From positions 496,001-560,000 of the forward strand of contig JALPQD010000247.1 of assembly GCA_023101885.1 (NCBI GenBank): a DNA stretch of 64,000 bases, given 5' to 3'. A program made the translations under genes and the position numbers. The stretch is from Typhlomys cinereus (Eukaryota > Chordata > Mammalia > Rodentia > Platacanthomyidae). Shown here piece by piece: positions 1 through 9,368 of the stretch; within the stretch, counting starts at the first letter, position 1; every line of letters starts with the position of its first letter. The notes beneath the pieces were generated by a model, which did not search any database, was not told where the DNA came from, and saw only the letters and a list, made by a program, of their open reading frames with translations.

Positions 1-891
1 CAGAAAATGTAACTAGGAAAAGGAAAACAATGTTCTAATTACTATGATCAATATTGTAATATTCAAATTTAAATGTTTATATGTTCCTCAGTGTTTTATC
101 TATAAGGTGAATTCCGTGCAAGCCAAATAATGAGTGCTGTTATTAGCATATATTATTTTTGCACAACAGTGTTTCAGTGATTTAGCTTGACGGGTTCTTT
201 CCCTGTCAAGTTTGTTCTTCACACAATTCTTCTTTAATGTAGTCACATCAGCATAGCTTAGAATCAAATTGAAAAATCACCTTGTTCTATATGCATTGTA
301 CTATGGTACAGTTACCCAAGATGTTCTCACCAAAGGAACAGTATTTGACAAATCTAATAAAAATAATGTTATGTGTACCCAGAGGTCTCAGAGTAGTCTA
401 TAAATTCTTCATTTATTAATATTTATACAAACTGTTTCTTAATTATGGTTCTCTTTCCTTCCATCACTACCTTTCCAAACTTCAAATAACTAAATTTTAT
501 TGATTTTTCAACACAAATAGAAATATTTTCCTATTAGCACTTCAATTTTCATGAAGTAGAAGTAATATATCCTTTGGCTTATTTTTTCCCTCTAGATGGA
601 TGACAAAGACAACTTATAATTGATTCTTACATTCAATATTATTGGATTTCATCATTGAAAAGCATATAATAAGTAAAGCAGAACAAGTGTGTTAGAAAAT
701 CTATGGATGCTCTTGAAAAGAAGTCTAAAAAATACATATATACCTCCTAGAATGCAAGAAGAAAGTAAGAATGAACAACTATCTTATTCTCCTCAGGGCA
801 GCTCCAAATGTTTTTATTTTTGCTGATAAAGCATTTATTTCTAATCAACAGCAACATGGATCAATTACAACTGAGACTATGATCTCCCTAG
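1..891. other. AT-rich intergenic sequence, nothing recognised
   Basis: No open frame of useful length, no repeat family and no RNA-gene motif was recognised here. The stretch is AT-rich and ends where a MaLR LTR begins (TGTCATAG). Ancient, heavily diverged repeats could be hidden in it. Confidence 0.5.
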
Positions 892-1194
892 TGTCATAGT
901 TGGATGCAGTTGTCAACTTGACAATTGAAAGCTTGGAACTCTAAACTTACATTTATAAAGAAATAATAGTTGAGTTAAGTCCCAAGCAAGCCGGCAGGAG
1001 ATTATCTGATTGGGGGGGCATACCAGTCCATGATGGGTTGGCCTATTTCATGGGCAGGTGAATAAGATGGAGGGTACTTGTCATCTTTCTATATACTTAG
1101 CCAGACATGCTGATCTGGCACATAAGGATTGTTCTTCTCTCAGTGCTCCATTGGATATCTCCCTATGGTGTGACTAATTCTCTTGGCTACTGGT
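892..1194 (+). mobile_element. MaLR (ORR1-like) LTR, 5' part of a copy split by an ERVK-like element
   Basis: The stretch starts with TGTCATAGTT and follows, in order, the reverse complement of the well-preserved MaLR LTR at 39644-40057: a GTCAACTTGAC block, then GAGTTAAG, then CCAGACATGC-TCTGGCA, then AAGGATTGT. It stops at ACTGGT, where the ERVK-like element begins. The alignment resumes at 4708 with the rest of the LTR. The copy is considerably diverged and therefore older than its guest. MaLR elements are non-coding relatives of ERVL. Confidence 0.8.
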
Positions 1195-1602
1195 TGTAGG
1201 AGGAACTGACAGTGATTGTGCCACAGAGGTTTCCATCCCCCATACAGAGAGGCTCCTTGGACTCCTCCCTCCTGCTAAGCATACAAATCTCATGGGACTA
1301 CAAATCTCGTGAGACTACGCCTTCTCCAGAGCAAAGACAGTGCTGTTAAACTGCCTGGCTGAGAGGACCAATCCAGACAGGACAACTCAGCAAAGACACA
1401 CTGGGACTTATCGGATGTCGGATAGGATATATAAGCAGCCTGATACTTACAATAAATGAGCCGCAAGCCTGAGAGCCTACAAGCCTAAGAGCCTGCTTTG
1501 CCACTTGCCTGACTCCCGGAGTCCATGCTGTTGACTCCGTGCCAGCTTATCCCCGCCCCCAAGGGTCTCCGTGGGCCCCCATTACACTGTTACATTGTTA
1601 CA
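1195..1602 (+). repeat. 5' LTR of the ERVK-like element
   Basis: The 408-base LTR runs from TG to CA. It carries a TATA box (TATATAA, 1428-1434) and a polyadenylation signal (AATAAA, 1451-1456), so U3, R and U5 can be placed on the plus strand. Blocks such as CACAGAGG..TCCATCCCCCATACAG and ACCAATCCAGACAGGACAAC recur in the LTRs at 4260-4707 and 16147-16560, which makes a three-copy family within this window. Confidence 0.88.
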
Positions 1603-2366
1603 TCTGGCGCCTCAACGTGTGGCTTCCACGGCTGCTCTTTCCTCATCTTGACACCAGTGTGGACCACTGTGCCCCCTTCGGCAGTTGTTCGGTTAGCTGA
1701 CCCCTTTGTGTTTTTGTCTTCACAAGAGGCAAGTGTGAAGGTCCCTTTCCCTGTCTCTGTGTTTGTCTGTCCAATGATAGGGAGCATATAACTGTGGCCT
1801 AAGAACCACGGAAGTTCCCCACTATATGGTCCTTGTCTCGTCTGTTCCTTTTTAGTCTTGTCTCTGTTCTTAAAAAAATAACTTGTAACACTTCAAGTTG
1901 GAATTTTTAAAGGATATTAATAACTGAAACTCCCATTTCAGTAGGTTCTATTTATTTATAGAAGAAACATCATAGATACTGATGTCTCAGGTTCTATCGA
2001 ATGCTTTTAATTATTGATGAAAGAGACATTCTTATGAAAATTAAAATCATTGTATTAATTGCTTAAATTTTCATTGGGGAAAGTTAAATGAGAGATATTC
2101 TATTTTATTTGACTAGACCACTTAATAGTGTTTGGTCTCTAGGCCAATTATTATTGTAATAGGCCAAAAAAATAATTTTTACCAGCTTTATGACAAGCCA
2201 TACAGAAATATTCATCTCTAAGACTGCCATTAACTTAGGCTGAATCCATACTCCTTGGGAAAAATTACTGATTTTCTCTAAAACCCAAGAGTAGATTCTA
2301 TCTTAAAATTTGAGCTACAGAAAACACCATAATATGATCTGCCCCAACTGGAAGTTGCCTTAGAAT
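1603..2366 (+). other. Leader and first internal part of the ERVK-like element
   Basis: After the primer site come about 250 bases of mixed composition (to about 1860) that look like an untranslated leader. An AT-rich stretch without a recognisable retroviral frame follows. The short frames here on both strands overlap each other and show no family motif. The boundary between true element sequence and possible captured sequence cannot be placed by eye. Confidence 0.5.
1605..1622 (+). promoter_or_regulatory. Putative primer binding site (tRNA-Lys type)
   Basis: Two bases after the 5' LTR the sequence reads TGGCGCCTCAACGTGTGG. This closely resembles the tRNA-Lys-1,2 primer site typical of betaretroviruses and class II ERVs, with one inserted base and one substitution. 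The spacing and position are right for priming minus-strand DNA synthesis. Confidence 0.7.
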
Positions 2367-2767
2367 TTTTTTTAATTTCCACTCATACAAACTTAACAGG
2401 TATAGTGGTTCCCCCCTTCCCTCCAACCCCCTATCCCCCTGTGCCCCCTTCCCCTCCCTCTCCCCTCCCTATCCTCCAGTGCCTCCCCCTCCCATCCCTG
2501 GAGCATCCTTTAATGTGCATGACAAACTCTCCTCTGGGTACTCCTCTCCGATGAGATGCAAGGACCCAGTGGCATTTCCCAGAACCCTTTCCTATGTTCC
2601 CATTAAACATTGGAACACTACTGTGTGGCTGTCAATCACTTGCCTCCCAGGATCCTAGTGCCTATAGCAAATGCTAGACTTTGTGAAGTCATTAGTGTGT
2701 TGGACATTGTGCAGGGCATGTAAAGTCCAAATATGATTGCTTCGGCCTAACTTGTGTGGAGTATCTT
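2367..2767 (-). mobile_element. 5'-truncated LINE-1 3' end with 17-base target duplication
   Basis: A poly(T) start, a C-rich block (the G-rich polypurine tract of the LINE-1 3' UTR on the minus strand) and a tail region shared with other copies here (e.g. 8560-8960, 31800-32200) identify this as a LINE-1 3' end. It is bracketed by perfect 17-base repeats GGAAGTTGCCTTAGAAT at 2350-2366 and 2768-2784. It lies inside the ERVK-like element and so arrived later. Confidence 0.93.
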
Positions 2768-2784
2768 GGAAGTTGCCTTAGAAT

Positions 2785-4259
2785 AAACATTTTCTTGTCA
2801 CATATCTGTCACCCAGGAAAATCGAGTTAAAAATGGAAGTATGCCTATTTAACAGTTTTGTTTATTACAATAGGATTGGCTTTGGTTTTTCTTTGCTTTT
2901 TTGTTCATAGTTCAGAATTATTTTAAGATTTCACCCAACTGTGGTCAATTTGCTTCATTTCCTGACTCCAGAAAAAGATGTTTGACAAAACAAGGCTGAT
3001 GGAAGATATTTTTGAGGCTATTTCCAAAGGAATTTTAGATTATACAGGAGAAGCAAAGATCTTTCAGTGTTATCTTTAATAATAAAGATCGGTTTAAGTA
3101 AGAGGTAGGCAAAAGAGGTATGCAAGATTTGGACAGATAATGTCCTATTTCCTTAATTTGAACAAGTGGATCTAGTTGTAACTGAAGCAGATGGATTGGA
3201 AGGTAACACAAATTTGACAATAACATAAAGTAATAAATTCTTACTTTTGGTTGTTAATAATAAAAAATAATAATAACCCCCATAGATGGAATCCTCACTC
3301 AGCGCCCAGGTAAAAAAGACATTATTTATGTCCTCCACAACCCCAGCTCTGTGCAGCTGGGTGAACTCTTGGGGCTCTTAAAGATTTTTACTGAATGCCA
3401 ATTAGAACTTATTACAAACACGAGGCTTTCCTGCCCCACAATATTCCCCTACCTCTTGTCCAATGAAGGGATCCTGTCACGCTGCTATGGCAGGGACCTG
3501 CTCCCTTATTTACATGGGGTCGAGGATATGCTTGTGTCTTCCTTCAGGATTCCACTTCACCAACGTGGGTGCCACTCAAGATGTAAAACTGGCAACAGAG
3601 ATTGTGAAGCCTTCCCGGGAACCAGATTCATAAAATGAGTAAATCTGTGACCACTTCAATATTTTTTTTATTTCTGTTGTGCACTGATTTTTTTTCATTT
3701 CTTTGGCTTGCTGATTTTTTTTGGCATGCCATTTTTAAATACATGTATGCATACTTATTTTTCGTAACATCTAAGGCCTTAGCTACTTATGTTCTATATC
3801 AATCACAATTTTTTCTATTAAATTATAAGTTTTCTTTCATTGTTTTCTCACTTGATTTTAATTTTAAATGAATTATAAACTATTCTTTTATCAATTATAT
3901 TGTTTAATTATTTCCTTCAGCACATCTCTCAGCAGTGCTCCATCAATAGGACCACGCTACAGGAGCTTATGGCCCTTGAATATCCGAGCCATAGTGCCCC
4001 TCAGGACATGGTTCAGGCTTGCATTGCAGAGATTTGTGAAGCCTTGGTCTAGTCTACTATCTATATATCCTGACATGCCTTCCAGAGGTGAGGTTCTTCC
4101 AGGGCTGGTAGCCAATGACAGGTAAGATCCTGTGAGGCAGGATGACCTAAGACAGGCATGGTCCATAATGCTGGACACCCTCTGTGGTGGGGTCAACAAG
4201 GTCAGAGCAAAGAACACTGGTTCACACTGGCTGTCAAAAATAAATCAAAAGGATGGATA
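2785..4259 (+). other. Remaining internal part of the ERVK-like element, not recognised
   Basis: About 1.5 kb between the LINE-1 tail and the 3' LTR. 2785-3240 and 3640-3900 are AT-rich and featureless. 3290-3640 is more balanced and has a 95-codon open frame (3351-3638) with no motif I know. Around 3918-4055 an open stretch of roughly 45 codons ends at a stop and has coding-like composition, but I cannot assign it. The last 20 bases before the 3' LTR (…CAAAAGGATGGATA) could be a decayed polypurine tract. No protease, reverse transcriptase or envelope motif was found. Confidence 0.45.
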
Positions 4260-4707
4260 TGTAGGAGGAATGGACAATGATTGTGCCACAGAGGCTTCCA
4301 TCCCTCATACAGAGAGGCTCCTTGGACTCCTCCCTCCTGCTAAGCATACAAATCTCATGAGACTACAAATCTCGCTAGACTATAAATCTCATGAGACTAC
4401 AAATCTCGTGAGACTATGCCTTCTCCAGAGCAAAGACATTTGGTGCTGTTAAACTGCCTGGCTGAGAGGACCAATCCGGACAGGACAACTCAGCAAAGAC
4501 TCACACTGGGACTTATGGGATGTCGGGTGGGGTATATAAGCAGCTTGATACTTAAAATAAATGAGCCACAAGCCTGAGAGCCTAAAAGCCTGAGAGCCTG
4601 CTTTGCCACTCACCTGACTCCCGGAGTCTGTGCTGTTGACTCCGTGCCAGCTTATCCCCACCCCCAAGGGTCTCCATGGGCCCCTGTTACACTGTTACAT
4701 TGTTACA
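4260..4707 (+). repeat. 3' LTR of the ERVK-like element
   Basis: The LTR is 448 bases with TATA box TATATAA at 4533-4539 and AATAAA at 4556-4561. It is about 40 bases longer than the 5' LTR, largely because of an internal repetition around 4355-4415, where CTCATGAGACTACAAATCTCG-like units recur. It ends …GTTACA immediately before the second ACTGGT. Confidence 0.88.
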
Positions 4708-4713
4708 ACTGGT

Positions 4714-4822
4714 GTTGGAGTGATCTCTCCTGAAAATTTGGACAAGGGATTGTAACCAAAAATTGTAAGTTGAAATAAAACCCCTTGTTCCCTTAAGCTA
4801 TTCTTCCATGAATTTATCTACA
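4714..4822 (+). mobile_element. MaLR LTR, 3' part of the split copy
   Basis: The sequence TGGTGTTGGAGTG…CTCTCCTG…CCCTTGTTCCCTTAAGCT matches the downstream third of the MaLR LTR read from 39644-40057 on the minus strand. It includes a polyadenylation signal (AATAAA, 4774-4779). It continues the copy that starts at 892. The right end near CTACA (about 4822) is approximate. Confidence 0.75.
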
Positions 4823-5631
4823 AAAATGCAGAGTATTTGTGATACTTAGTTTATATTAATTTAGAGTAAGGCTACAATTTCCAACACTGGAGATTTTATG
4901 AGTAGAATAGAGTCTCAAACCGTTTCATGTATGTCATACCAAGTGCAGAAATGGTTGTTTTCTTCCTTATTCTTATGTTTTCATGAATCATATATTTGAA
5001 TTTTTGCACAAGCATATAAAAGATGAGGTGGCTATGGTGGGTCTCGACATTGATTATGTGTTTCTCTCTATTGTATACTAATATCCCATAGAAAAGAAGT
5101 CAACTTTCAGATATTTCAGTGACAGTGTTTAGCTTCGAAATGGACTTCTTTGTTTTTGGCTCTCCATCTAGTGTGTTTTTTTTTTTTTTTTTGCTGCATT
5201 TAAAATTCTCTGAAAATTGTTAGAAAATTGATTATTTTATCTGAACTTAAAAGTTCCATCACTGTATATCCCAATACTCAATTCTACTTTTCCTCAAATA
5301 TAGATGACAGATTCACAGGGTATAGGAAACAGAATATTCTTTGGTCCTCCCTCCAATTCAACATTGGTATTGTATATATTACCACAGCATCTGAATTTTA
5401 TCTCACAAATATTTCATATATCTATTTACTTATCTTTTTCTTTCTGTAATTTTTATTATTGGAATAGACTCACATAAGAGGTTATAATAATTTTCATTAA
5501 CCTGATTATGCTAGATTAGTGCAGTTGTTTGGTGATCCATTTCCATTTATGAAAGTCAAAATTCTAAAATATAAATATCACAGAATCACATCCTTCCCAT
5601 GTCCTTCAGTAGAACCTCATTCTGATATGAT
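4823..5631. other. AT-rich sequence, nothing recognised
   Basis: No gene or named repeat was recognised. A poly(T) run near 5176-5194 could be the tail of an undetected minus-strand retroposon. The open frames here are short and AT-driven. Confidence 0.45.
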
Positions 5632-5647
5632 AAAAACTGAAATACTT

Positions 5648-5927
5648 GGCAGTGGAGAGATGCCTCAGGTGTTAAGAGTCTGCCTCACAAGCAGAAGGTT
5701 CTGAGTTAAGATCCCAGGTCCCATGTAAAAATATCAAGGCATAAATGGCAGCATCCTGCACTTTCGGCTCTGGTGGGCAGAGCCAAGGAAATCCCAGAGA
5801 AAAGCATGAAGGAGGTAGAAGCAATCTAGGATGATTCCCAAAGTCACCTTTGGTCCTCCACAGGCATACACAGTGCCCTCTGATACACACACTCACACAC
5901 ACACACACACACAAATATATTTTTTTA
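5648..5927 (+). mobile_element. tRNA-derived SINE (older subfamily), with target duplication
   Basis: The head reads as a degenerate tRNA with a Pol III A-box-like region (GGAGAGATGCCTCAGGTG) and a B-box-like region (GGTTCTGAGTTAAGATCCC). A family-specific body of about 170 bases follows (CTGGTGGGCAGAGCC…AATCCCAGAG…GAGGTAGAAGCAATC), then a CA-rich tail. Flanking repeats AAAAACTGAAATACTT and AAAAACTGAAATTCTT (5632-5647, 5928-5943) are its target duplication with one mismatch. It belongs with the copies at 21311, 47388 and 56318. Confidence 0.88.
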
Positions 5928-5943
5928 AAAAACTGAAATTCTT

Positions 5944-7214
5944 ATAGTTTTTGGTCTTCTTTCCTCTAGCTTATTATCTCTTCTAACTCTTTTTATACAT
6001 AAGGAAATTGGATTCAGAGAAAGGAAGTACATATATATCCTCTTGTGTAGGTAATGTATCTTATATTCTGTCATTCAATTATATTACAGTGACTTCCTAT
6101 TCTGTATTAACAATTCAATGGCAGCATGAATTAGGTGTGGATGATTTTACCAAAACTCCGAGTGATTTGAAAGTGCCTTTTGATAACTGCAGACAAAGCA
6201 AAACATAGTTAAATCTTTCTTCTGTAGTCTCCAACTACACATGTATATGTTTATACACAGCCAAATTTAAAAGACTGGATTCAGCATCATGCCAATAATA
6301 ATAGCTACAAATACTAAATTTAACCTAAAATTTATACACTGGAAGAGGTAATGTCTGCAGTTTTATTTGAATTGCGTTTTGTCCCTTGCTGTTCACTTTT
6401 GAATGACAAAATTCTCCCAAAGGGTGACTTGACTGAAAGAAAGGTATTCCCAATTCATAACAGGAAATATTTTCTATTCATGAAACAAAGTTTAAAATTG
6501 AATTAAAATAATTTAATTACACTATATAATTAACTTTTACAATTTTTAAAGTTAGGAGATCCATGGGATCCAGCTATTTGTAGAAATGTTTAATCTTTTT
6601 TTTTACTTTAGCATTCATTAAACAATGGTAATTCCTTCCTAATTCCCCTCTGACACACATTATGCCTCTAAAGAAGAAAAGACCTTAAACAGAGTCCTTT
6701 CTTTAAACAGAGCTGCTGAGTATGCCAAATTATTCAGGCAAGAAGTCACAGAACAACTAAAACAATAGTTTCAAACAGATGACACTGTGTTTTAAGAACA
6801 AAAAAATGTTAAATAAACTATTGGGGCATGAATTAAGCTACTAATCGGAAATCTCAGTGAGCTGCAAATGCGTGCCTAAGATTTCAATATTATTACCAAG
6901 TGTTCACAGCATTTTAAAAGCTGTTTATGCAAAACCATTCCAAATGCACGGAAGAAAAAGTAGAGGTGACTGAAAGCTGCAAATCCAATACTGAAAACTC
7001 TACTTCAAAGTCAAGGCCCTTTAGTTTCTAGTTTACTCACCTCCATTGTTTTCCTTCTAAAACTGTTATGCTCAACACTGACATTTTACTTTGTTAGTCT
7101 AATACACACTTTTCTTTTGCTAGAAAATCTGGATGTTAGTTTATTTCAAATTTGAAGGAAGAAAAGATTCTAGAGCAAAGGTAGCCTTAATAAACTGTAT
7201 GTATACCCATTACC

Positions 7215-7216
<2 letters not shown>
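5944..7216. other. Non-repetitive AT-rich sequence; possible conserved non-coding block
   Basis: No repeat family was recognised. 6690-7020 has balanced composition without low complexity or long open frames, and looks like single-copy sequence; this is only a compositional impression. No splice-site-flanked coding frame was seen. Confidence 0.35.
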
Positions 7217-7264
<48 letters not shown>

Positions 7265-7283
7265 TGTGTGTGTGTGTGTGTGT
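7217..7283. repeat. (TG)n microsatellite
   Basis: About 33 TG units with one TC interruption near 7263. The short open frames through it (poly Cys-Val) are artefacts of the repeat. Confidence 0.97.
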
Positions 7284-7806
7284 TTATGCATGCACACATG
7301 GGTATGTTTTCAGCAAATCCTCCCTGGAGTCAAAGGAAAAAATGGGCAGGAATGCTTTAATACCACATATATACTCTTCATGGAAAAATAGCAAAAAGAT
7401 TTCCTATGAAACCTCAAATAAGAATTAGAGATAATAGCTATGGGTGATAAGAGCAGCAGTACAGAAGTATCAGAGAGACGATCCTGATCACTAAGGAATG
7501 GCCATCATGTGCTCAGTGGGTTTAAGTAAGATTGCCATCTCACAATGACTATGAGCTCTGCATTCTCACATCTTAGGGAAGCCTGTGTGAAAATATGCTG
7601 CCTTTTGAATGACGGGGGCTCTTTGAAATCTCAAAAGAAGCAACTAAATGCTGAGGAGAAAATTGTGGAATCACAATCCAAGTCATGCAACGCAACTCTG
7701 AAATTACATTGGAAAAAAATAATAGTAAATCTAATCAAATAGGAAGAAGAACAGAAGCAATATGGAGCAGAAAAGATGGCCTTGTTTCTAATACTTTCAA
7801 TTCAGG

Positions 7807-7843
<37 letters not shown>

Positions 7844-8549
7844 AGACTTTTTCGCTTTGTCTTCCCCACTGCTGGACTATGTTGCATGGAGTTGATTTAC
7901 TTGGGATAACATTTTAATTATCTTCTTATATCTTTTGGGCTTATTTTCAGACATTTTATTTGTGTAAATTTATTTGTGTAGGATATTACTTGTAATATCC
8001 TAAATTTATAGTCACATCATTTATTTTAACATTAATTTGACTTCTAGAGTTGCAAAACCTCTGTCACTCTGCCCAGTCAGAATAGGTTCTCAAAAGTAAC
8101 ACCATTGATATACAAAATAAAAATAAAAGTTACAAAAATATATGTACAATGTTGGCTGTTATTTATATTGTTCTTAGGATTGCATTTATTAATTTTTTGC
8201 CATAAAACATGATTACTCTCTTATATTTTCTTTAAAATTTCCCCTTTAGCACTTCATGAGGGGAGAGATTTCAAGATAGCTATAGCCTTCACATTCATTT
8301 ATGTAACAATATCTTCATTTCTACTTCATATTGAGGTATGATTTTCCTTAAACTAGAATCATTGTCTCACAGTGAGGTTTTAATTCTTCTGCACTTTAAG
8401 TGTACAGAAGTTCACATAGCATCCCTATGTGTTTATAGATATCTTAAGATTTTCTATTTTGATAATCCAAATGTATACATTATGTGCAATCAATGAGAGT
8501 ATCATTCATAAATTCTGATTATTATGTCATTTACTTATTTTTACTACCT
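7284..8549. other. AT-rich sequence with a short CA tract, nothing else recognised
   Basis: It contains a (CA)n tract at 7809-7841. The rest is AT-rich with no family or gene recognised. It is the left flank of the LINE-1 starting near 8550. Confidence 0.45.
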
Positions 8550-9368
8550 TTTTTAATACATTTTTGTTATTATTTCAGCTCATACAAACTTAATAGGTAC
8601 ACCAGTTCCCTCCCTCCCTCCCTCCTCCTCCCCCCGAACCCCCTGCTCCCCCTCCCCTCACCCCTCCCTTCACATCCCCTAGTGCCTCCCACCCAAATTC
8701 CCAGAGAGTCCTTTCTTGTGCATGCCTGATTCTCCTCTGGGCCCTCCTCTCCGATGACATACAAGAACCCATTGGCCTTTCCCTGAACCCTTTCCCGTGT
8801 TCCCCTTAAGCATAGGAACACTGCTGTGCCTGCCAATCCCTTGCCTACAAGGATCTTGGTGCCTTTAGCAGATGCTAGACTTTGTGAGATAAATAGTGTG
8901 TTGGACATTGTGCAGGGCATGCAAAGTCCAATTATGATTGCTTCGGCTCTATCTAACTTGTGTGGAGTATCTTGCAAATCATTGCTCCTCCCATCCTTTT
9001 GCTCTTACAATCTTACCGACCCCTCTTCCGCAAATGTCCCTGAGCTTCAGGATGGGGAGAGATTAGGCTGGCTTAGTTCTAGGTGGTTGATATAGAGTCT
9101 CTGAAGTTCTGGATTGTGGTTTGTTGATTTTCTTTTGCAGTTTTACTGCTCCTGCAATGCCCTTTGCTCCATCCTGCTGGGCACAGTATGTCACAACTTG
9201 CAGTTCTTGATGGAGGCCTATTTTCTCCACTGTAACATGGTCAATTCTCTCCTTGTTTCTGGCGTGGCCCTCCAACTCTATTCCTCCTGTTCATAATCCT
9301 TGCAATTACTTTAGGTAATACATAGATTTACCTATAAGTGTCTCAAGGTGGGCTGGGTGGGTTTGGTA

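Larger units (their letters stand above)
1189..4713 (+). mobile_element. Two-LTR ERVK-like endogenous element with 6-base target duplication
   Basis: Two related LTRs (1195-1602 and 4260-4707) in the same orientation bracket 2.66 kb. The bases just outside both ends are ACTGGT (1189-1194 and 4708-4713). A six-base duplication is the class II (ERVK/betaretrovirus-like) signature. The MaLR LTR carrying the insertion continues on both sides, which independently ties the two LTRs to one event. A primer-binding-site-like sequence follows the 5' LTR. No gag, pro, pol or env frame is visible, so the element is either non-autonomous or heavily degraded. A truncated LINE-1 lies within it (2367-2767). 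Confidence 0.85.

Noticed and set aside
1195..1602. Solo LTR independent of 4260-4707
   Set aside because: The shared ACTGGT duplication and the split MaLR LTR tie the two LTRs into one element.
2400..2490. C-rich runs (also 8605-8690, 13125-13200, 31840-31920) as regulatory GC boxes or G-quadruplex elements of a host gene
   Set aside because: They are the conserved polypurine block of LINE-1 3' UTRs in antisense; any G-quadruplex potential belongs to the LINE-1.
3351..3638. 95-codon open frame as a gene
   Set aside because: No motif, no exon-like context, and it lies inside an LTR element; kept only as an unassigned stretch.
7133..7428. Cysteine-valine-rich small proteins over TG repeats (also at 17202, 21335-21723, 40569, 49221, 50037, 54214, 56210)
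   Set aside because: Purely the translation of dinucleotide repeats.
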